A stretch of 10,348 nucleotides of DNA from Candidatus Eiseniibacteriota bacterium (GTDB lineage Bacteria; Eisenbacteria; RBG-16-71-46; CAIMUX01), in the NCBI GenBank assembly GCA_020431745.1, contig JAGQHR010000063.1:1-10348 (forward strand), written 5' to 3'. The notes beneath the pieces were generated by a model. It saw only the letters and a program-made list of their open reading frames with translations, did not search any database and was not told the DNA's origin. Within the stretch, counting starts at the first letter, position 1; each line of letters begins with the position of its first letter. Both the position numbers and the translations under genes were made by a program. Of this stretch, positions 6,087 through 10,348 are shown piece by piece.

Positions 6087-6670
6087 ACGCCCTCGCCCTG
6101 CGGATGGTGGCGCCGCTCCTCGACCTCGTCGGCTTGCGCCGAGCTTTCGGCGAGGTCGCCGCGGAGGAACGCGATCCGGTGGATGAGGATCGAGATGCCC
6201 TGCAGGCCGAGAAGCAGGAACGCCACCAGGATCGCCGACTTGATGGGGTAACGCGCGAGACCGCCCGGATCGGGAGATCCCTCGGCGACGCGCCAGGAGT
6301 TGCGGACGGCGGGCCAGGAGAGCCGGAGCATGAGCCCGCAGAACGGAAGAAGGAAGAGGAGCGTGCCGAGCAGATCGATCCAGGCCTGGGTGCGGGGTCG
6401 GCTGCGGCCGAAGAGCACGTCCACGCGCACGTGACCGTCGTGTCGCAGCGTATAGGCGGCTCCTAGCAGGAAGAGCAGGGAAAACAGATACCACTGCAGC
6501 TCGAGGAGCGCGTTGGAGCTGAGCTGCGCTCCCAGGAAGCGGCCGAGATAGCGTGCCACGGCGTTGAACGCTCCGACGGCGATCATGACCACGGCGAGCC
6601 AACAAACACCCCGGCCGAGCGCGTCATTGAAGGCGTCGATGCGCCGAGCCACGGCCAGCCACCGACTCAT
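6083..6670 (-). CDS. dctQ: TRAP transporter small permease subunit (DctQ family)
   Basis: This is the small membrane subunit that pairs with DctM and helps dock the DctP receptor. The 195 residues hold four predicted membrane segments, at about 22-40, 57-75, 98-118 and 143-163, the DctQ topology. Two landmarks are clear: LFLLGAAYTLRHDGHVRVDV (66-85), and DPGGLARYPIK (134-144) followed by LLGLQGIS (153-160). The last 25 residues are charged and probably cytoplasmic. The ATG at 6670 is chosen because GGGAG lies six bases upstream. The in-frame ATG at 6706 lacks a binding site and would add a charged 12-residue leader. It is the first gene of a two-gene operon with DctM, with a 4-base overlap. 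The promoter should lie in the 233-base gap to the divergent kinase gene, but no strong one was seen. Confidence 0.93.
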   Translation of the reverse strand: MSRWLAVARRIDAFNDALGRGVCWLAVVMIAVGAFNAVARYLGRFLGAQLSSNALLELQWYLFSLLFLLGAAYTLRHDGHVRVDVLFGRSRPRTQAWIDLLGTLLFLLPFCGLMLRLSWPAVRNSWRVAEGSPDPGGLARYPIKSAILVAFLLLGLQGISILIHRIAFLRGDLAESSAQADEVEERRHHPQGEGV

Positions 6671-6903
6671 GCCGTGCTCCCGCTTTCCTGCCGGATCCTT
6701 GTCCATATCGACCGAGGGTTCCCGTCTTCCGTCTGTTCCGACCGGCGCCGCGAGCCGCTGCTCGGGCTGCGCGCAGCGCCGCCGAAACGGCCGGAGACAG
6801 GATACTGGACGGCGTGGGTGTCTGCGAACGGGAACCGGGGATGCCTTTTTGCGCACGAGCACGCGCCTGCGGGTATAGTGATCGGCCGGAGGGTGGCTGA
6901 CTG
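6671..6903. other. Divergent spacer between dctQ and kinase genes
   Basis: This gap must hold promoters for both directions. On the + side a TATAGT element (6874-6879) and a good GGAGGG ribosome binding site (6888-6893) precede the kinase start. On the - side the GGGAG site for dctQ is present, but I found no pair of promoter elements better than chance. The middle is very GC-rich, with CG-rich short repeats and no clear operator. Confidence 0.45.
6849..6879 (+). promoter_or_regulatory. Candidate promoter of the kinase-FHA operon
   Basis: TATAGT (6874-6879) matches the -10 consensus TATAAT at five of six positions. The nearest -35-like element is TTGCGC (6849-6854), three of six matches, with a 19-base spacer that is longer than ideal. 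The start near 6886 would give a very short leader, only just including the GGAGGG ribosome binding site at 6888-6893, ten bases before the ATG at 6904. Confidence 0.4.
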
Positions 6904-9138
6904 ATGGCGAAGGGGCTCGAAGGCACCATCATCGCGAACCGCTACGAGCTGATTTCCATGCTCGGGAGGGGCTCTTACGCCTCGGTGTGGAAGGCTCGCC
7001 AGCTGGACGTTCAAGTCGAGGTCGCGGTCAAGATCCTCAATCCGTCCTACGCGGATGATCCCGCGCTGGTCGAGGACTTCATCGCCGAGGCCCGGGGCTT
7101 CGTCGCGTTTCGGGACAACCCCCGGATCGTGACCATTCTCGATTGCGGTCAGGATCTCGACACCGGGCTGACCTACGTCGCGATGACCCTGCACGCCGAG
7201 ACGCTCGACGCGATGATCCGGGCGCACGGGGCGCTACCGGTGGAACGGGTGATGAAGCTCGCGGAGGACCTGGGGGCGGCCTTGCGGACCGTCCATCGCG
7301 GCGGGCTCGTCCATCGCGACATCAAGTCCTCGAACATCCTTACGGTCGACGGGGACGACCGCTTCGTCCTTTCGGATTTCGCCGTCGGCATGTTCGCGGA
7401 TCAGGACGAGCGCACGGCGCCGACCGTGGACATGAGTCGGATCGGCAACTGGGCCTACGCAGCTCCCGAACGTATCCACGCGACGCAGAAGAGCGAAGTC
7501 GGACCCGGCGCCGACCTCTACTCCGCGGGGGTGGTACTCTTTCGGGCCGCGACCGGCCGCTATCCTTTCGAATCGCGGTTTCCGCAGATCATCAGCGACC
7601 ACCTGAAGTCCGAGCCACCCGATCCCCGGTCTCTGCGACCGGAGCTCCCGCGTCCGCTCGCCGACATCATTCTGCGCTGTCTGCGGAAGGATCCGGCCCA
7701 ACGCTTCGGATCCGCCGACGAGCTGCTGGCGGCGCTCGCGGAAGCACGCACCGTCCGCGAATCGAAGCTTCCCATCGATCTGAAGTCGCGACCGGTCATC
7801 TTCGGAGCTGCTGCGCTGGCGGGTCTGGTGCTGATCGTGCTCCTGATCCTCGCGCTCCTCCCTGGTGGATTGGAGGCCGAGCTGCAAACCCAACCCGAGG
7901 GGGCCGCGTTCCGGCTCTATGCAGGAGAGGTCACGGCGCGCTTCGATGCGATCAAGACCGGGACCACTCCGGCGAAGGTGCGCGGACTGGAAGAGCGGAC
8001 CTATACGGTCGTGATGGAGAAGGACGGATACTTTCCCAAGGAGGTGACGTTCACGCCGGCGAAGGGCCGTTCCGGCCCGGACGTGATCGTTCTGGAGAGC
8101 AGCATCGATCTGCGGGTGACGAGCGACCCGGAGGGCGCGTGGGCGACGCTGCGGCCCCTCGGATCGGATCAGGCGGTGGACGGGGGACGAACCCCCGCCG
8201 ACTTCCACGGGCTGCGGGCGGGTCCGCATGAGCTGATGCTCCGTCTCGAGAACTTCGCGACCCTCATCGATACCGTCCTCATCGGTCGTGACGGCGGAAC
8301 CATCACGCGCAAACTGCATGGCGGTGGCTTCGTCGCGCTCGACGTGGTGACGGAGCCGGACGGAGCACAGATCTATATCGACGGGACGAAGGTCGGAGAG
8401 CTCTCCGCGTGCCGGGTGCCGAATCTCGCGCCGGGGACGCATCGTGTCGAGTTCGAGCTCAAGGGCTATGCTCCCTTCGATACGACGCTCGATCTCGATG
8501 GGGCGCGGCCCGTCGTTCAGCTCGCCGTCCTGCTCGCGCCCACATCGACCCCGAGGGAGCCGGCCGCCACGGCAACACGCTCGACGACCGCTCTGCCCTC
8601 CGAACCGTCGCGGAACCAGCAGCTCGATCGTCTGGAGCAGCTGCAAGCCGCCATTCCGGAGAAGATACGCCGCGGGGAGTGGGACTCCGCGGAACGGGAT
8701 CTCAACGAGCTCTTGCAGTCACGCCCCGACGAGCCGCACGCCGACAGTTGGAAGAATCGGATCGAGTCGGGACGCACGGAGCAGCAGCGGGTGCAGAGCG
8801 CGGCCGCCGAGCAGGAAAAGCCGCAGGTGCGACGCACCCTGCAGCTCTACCGCGAGTCGCTCGAGCAGAAGGACGTGAAGACGTTCGCCCGCCTCTGGAT
8901 TGCGCTGCCGGCGCGCGAGCTGGAGGAGTTCCAGTCGAGCTTCCAGCGCATCGAATCACAAACCGTGGAAGTCTCGGAGACCGGGCTCGAGATCAAAGGC
9001 AATCAGGCAACCCTGCGCTTTCACGAGAAGCGGCGGATCCGCTCGGAGGATGGACGCGAGGTCGTGTCCGCGCGGGACCGGGTGATGAAGCTGCGCCGAA
9101 TCGGGGACGGCGAATGGCTCATTGCGAGTTTGGAGTAG
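6904..9138 (+). CDS. Transmembrane Ser/Thr protein kinase with PEGA repeats and NTF2-like sensor domain
   Basis: This is a 744-residue Hanks-type (PknB-like) receptor kinase. The cytoplasmic kinase domain (about 14-280) has the glycine loop LGRGSYASVW, Lys43 in VAVKIL, helix-C Glu62, HRDIKSSN with catalytic Asp139, metal-binding Asp158, APE (187-189) and the helix-F Asp204. The DFG motif is DFA (158-160), an unusual change, but every catalytic residue is kept, so activity is likely. One membrane helix (about 298-320) follows. Outside lie three PEGA-like beta modules (about 323-395, 401-470 and 477-541; PEG, PEG and PDG at their cores), a Pro/Thr/Ser-rich linker (545-570), a charged helical stretch (572-640) and a final domain (about 641-744) resembling NTF2-like folds, beginning RRTLQLYRESLEQKDVKTFARLW. 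GGAGGG precedes the ATG. Seven bases after its stop begins the FHA gene. PEGA modules suggest contact with cell-surface polymer. The ligand is unknown. Confidence 0.93.
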   Translation: MAKGLEGTIIANRYELISMLGRGSYASVWKARQLDVQVEVAVKILNPSYADDPALVEDFIAEARGFVAFRDNPRIVTILDCGQDLDTGLTYVAMTLHAETLDAMIRAHGALPVERVMKLAEDLGAALRTVHRGGLVHRDIKSSNILTVDGDDRFVLSDFAVGMFADQDERTAPTVDMSRIGNWAYAAPERIHATQKSEVGPGADLYSAGVVLFRAATGRYPFESRFPQIISDHLKSEPPDPRSLRPELPRPLADIILRCLRKDPAQRFGSADELLAALAEARTVRESKLPIDLKSRPVIFGAAALAGLVLIVLLILALLPGGLEAELQTQPEGAAFRLYAGEVTARFDAIKTGTTPAKVRGLEERTYTVVMEKDGYFPKEVTFTPAKGRSGPDVIVLESSIDLRVTSDPEGAWATLRPLGSDQAVDGGRTPADFHGLRAGPHELMLRLENFATLIDTVLIGRDGGTITRKLHGGGFVALDVVTEPDGAQIYIDGTKVGELSACRVPNLAPGTHRVEFELKGYAPFDTTLDLDGARPVVQLAVLLAPTSTPREPAATATRSTTALPSEPSRNQQLDRLEQLQAAIPEKIRRGEWDSAERDLNELLQSRPDEPHADSWKNRIESGRTEQQRVQSAAAEQEKPQVRRTLQLYRESLEQKDVKTFARLWIALPARELEEFQSSFQRIESQTVEVSETGLEIKGNQATLRFHEKRRIRSEDGREVVSARDRVMKLRRIGDGEWLIASLE

Positions 9139-9145
9139 ATCGCGA

Positions 9146-10318
9146 GTGATCGGAACGCGCATACGGATCGAGGTGCTGGACACCGAGACGCAGACGTCGC
9201 AGGACTACGAGCTGGAGCCGGGTCCGGAGCCGATCCAGATCGGACGCGATCGGGGCAGCGACGTGATTCTCGGCAGCCCCTCCGCCTCGCGGCGGCATTG
9301 CGAGATCCAGTCCCGCGAGGACGGGTGGTTCGTTCGCGATCTTTCCACGCTCGGCACGACGTGCAACGGAGCCCCGGTCTCCAAGGACGAAGCGACCCCG
9401 ATCCGCAACGGGGACCTGCTCGAGTGCGCGAACTTCCAGCTTCGCATCACGATCACGCAGGTGACGGATCCGACGCTCAAGCCGGATCCGCACGCCATTC
9501 GTCGGCTCTTCTCCGAGATCGAAGAGACACCGCCGAGCCCGCGTCTCTGGTTGTTCGCCGACGCGACGGTCGAGGCGCACGAGCTGCCGGAGGATGGCTC
9601 CGTCCTCACCATCGGACGCGGCACGGAGTGCAACATCCGTCTGGCCGATCCCCATCGCGTGGTCTCTGCCGTACACGCCCGGGTCGAGCGCAACTGGGCG
9701 GGCGTGTTCCTCTACGATGCGAGCCGCAACGGGATCTACGTCAACGGGACGAAGGTCGAGGAGCGGCACGTGCTCGCGGACGGCGACCGGATCACGGTCG
9801 CGGTGGCGGAAGAGAACCTCGATCGACCGCTGCTGGTCTTCAGCGGCGCCGGCGTGACGGATCCGCCTCCGGGACCGGGAGCTGGCCCGGACCGCGCGCA
9901 GCGCGGCGACCCCGAGTCCACCGCAGCGGTGGCGTCGGACGTCGCTCCTTCCTCCGAGGCGATTCGGGGCGGTGCGGCGGGACGTGACCCCGCGTCCGCG
10001 TCCGCGTCGCCGCCCGTCGCCGGGCATCGGGATCTGCCGCGTGATCCTGTGAGCGTCGATGCGGGTGGAGCGGGATCCGCCGGTGGTGCCGAGAACGTTA
10101 ATCAGGCGGCGGACACCGATCAGGGAGCCGATCCATCGGGGGGGGCCCGCCATGGGGAGAACATGGGGGCGTCACCCACCCCATCCGCGGCGTCCAAGGG
10201 ACCGGGTGGGTTGGTGGCCCAGCTCAAGTCCAACCTTCTGATCGTCCTCGTGCTCGTGGTCAGCGGCCTGGCTCTGCTCACGGTTCTGATCTGGGGGATC
10301 GTCCTCCTCCGCGGATAG
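9146..10318 (+). CDS. Double-FHA-domain, C-terminally anchored membrane protein
   Basis: This is a 390-residue phosphothreonine-reading protein, probably a partner or substrate of the kinase encoded just upstream. The first FHA domain (about 5-105) has IGRDRGSDV with Arg34, SASRRH with Ser48 and His51, and TCNG with Asn74. The second (about 135-233) has IGRGTECNI with Arg158, SAVH with Ser174 and His177, and RNGIYVNG with Asn195. Both keep the residues that bind phosphothreonine peptides. A 120-residue Gly/Ala/Pro/Ser/Asp-rich, probably unfolded, linker leads to one hydrophobic helix (about 363-388) at the very end, so the FHA domains should face the cytoplasm. The GTG at 9146 is chosen because GGAG lies ten bases upstream, inside the end of the kinase gene. 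A TTG at 9122 would overlap the kinase gene. The 7-base gap indicates one operon. No phosphatase or other effector domain is present. Confidence 0.92.
   Translation: MIGTRIRIEVLDTETQTSQDYELEPGPEPIQIGRDRGSDVILGSPSASRRHCEIQSREDGWFVRDLSTLGTTCNGAPVSKDEATPIRNGDLLECANFQLRITITQVTDPTLKPDPHAIRRLFSEIEETPPSPRLWLFADATVEAHELPEDGSVLTIGRGTECNIRLADPHRVVSAVHARVERNWAGVFLYDASRNGIYVNGTKVEERHVLADGDRITVAVAEENLDRPLLVFSGAGVTDPPPGPGAGPDRAQRGDPESTAAVASDVAPSSEAIRGGAAGRDPASASASPPVAGHRDLPRDPVSVDAGGAGSAGGAENVNQAADTDQGADPSGGARHGENMGASPTPSAASKGPGGLVAQLKSNLLIVLVLVVSGLALLTVLIWGIVLLRG
9991..10008 (+). repeat. Hexamer repeat CGCGTC x3 in the FHA linker
   Basis: Three perfect tandem copies of CGCGTC lie within the unfolded linker of the double-FHA protein and encode alternating Ala-Ser. 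Being a multiple of three, copy-number change would keep the frame and only alter linker length. It is short and may simply reflect low-complexity, GC-rich linker DNA. Confidence 0.5.
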
Positions 10319-10348
10319 TCGCGTTTCCTCCGTGCGGCTCGCGGCCGG

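Noticed and set aside
6087..6605. N-terminal extension of the DctM frame up to 6605
   Set aside because: The region encodes DctQ in another frame on the same strand. The DctM family start GTG at 6086 with the 4-base overlap fits family length, and the extension is Arg/Pro-rich.
7234..8646. 470-codon open frame on the - strand opposite the kinase gene
   Set aside because: Long only because of high GC. The + strand kinase motifs account for this DNA, and no domain is seen in the antisense product.
9119..10153. 344-codon open frame on the - strand opposite the FHA gene
   Set aside because: Shadow of the double-FHA gene. Arg-rich, with no motif.
1..10348. Defence system, CRISPR array, mobile element or prophage
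   Set aside because: No repeat-spacer pattern, transposase, integrase, toxin-antitoxin pair or nuclease was seen. All large genes are housekeeping, transport or signalling types.

Overview
The window is GC-rich DNA (by eye about two-thirds G+C), densely coded, from a Gram-negative bacterium. An OmpA-type peptidoglycan-binding domain, a periplasmic thioredoxin-fold protein, a TRAP transporter with a Tat/lipoprotein-type receptor and a Hanks-type kinase with PEGA repeats together suggest a free-living proteobacterium-like or myxobacterium-like lineage. The sequence alone does not fix the taxon, and no tRNA, rRNA, insertion sequence, CRISPR array or phage gene was seen.

Layout. 1-560: 3' part of an OmpA-family envelope protein (+). 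561-800: gene-poor spacer. 801-953: a candidate 50-residue protein (+) with a good ribosome binding site. 926-1609: alpha/beta hydrolase of the phospholipase/carboxylesterase type (-). 1698-1719: strong hairpin terminator reading on the - strand. 1754-2392: secreted thioredoxin/AhpC-like protein (-). 2393-2781: non-coding divergent region with two small hairpins and a possible - strand promoter. 2782-3909: TRAP transporter substrate-binding lipoprotein (+). 3881-4462: TetR-family repressor (-), tail-to-tail and overlapping the receptor gene. 4463-4660: structured leader, an operator-like palindrome and a good sigma-70 promoter for the repressor. 4743-6086 and 6083-6670: TRAP large (DctM) and small (DctQ) permease genes (-), overlapping by 4 bases. 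6671-6903: divergent spacer. 6904-9138: transmembrane Ser/Thr kinase (+). 9146-10318: double-FHA, tail-anchored membrane protein (+).

Two functional units stand out. The first is a complete three-part TRAP transporter with a local TetR regulator. Its receptor gene is transcribed towards the repressor and permease genes, so one transporter is made from two convergent transcripts. The receptor sequence resembles the TakP / 'mannitol-chloroaromatic' branch, which suggests a 2-oxoacid, lactate or similar monocarboxylate substrate. The second is a kinase-FHA pair. A cytoplasmic Hanks-type kinase with a DFA in place of DFG is joined through one membrane helix to three PEGA-like modules and a C-terminal NTF2-like domain outside. 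It is followed after 7 bases by a protein with two cytoplasmic FHA domains and a C-terminal anchor. This looks like a sensor kinase and its phosphothreonine-reading membrane partner, and it is the most unusual part of the window. The operon may continue past the right edge.
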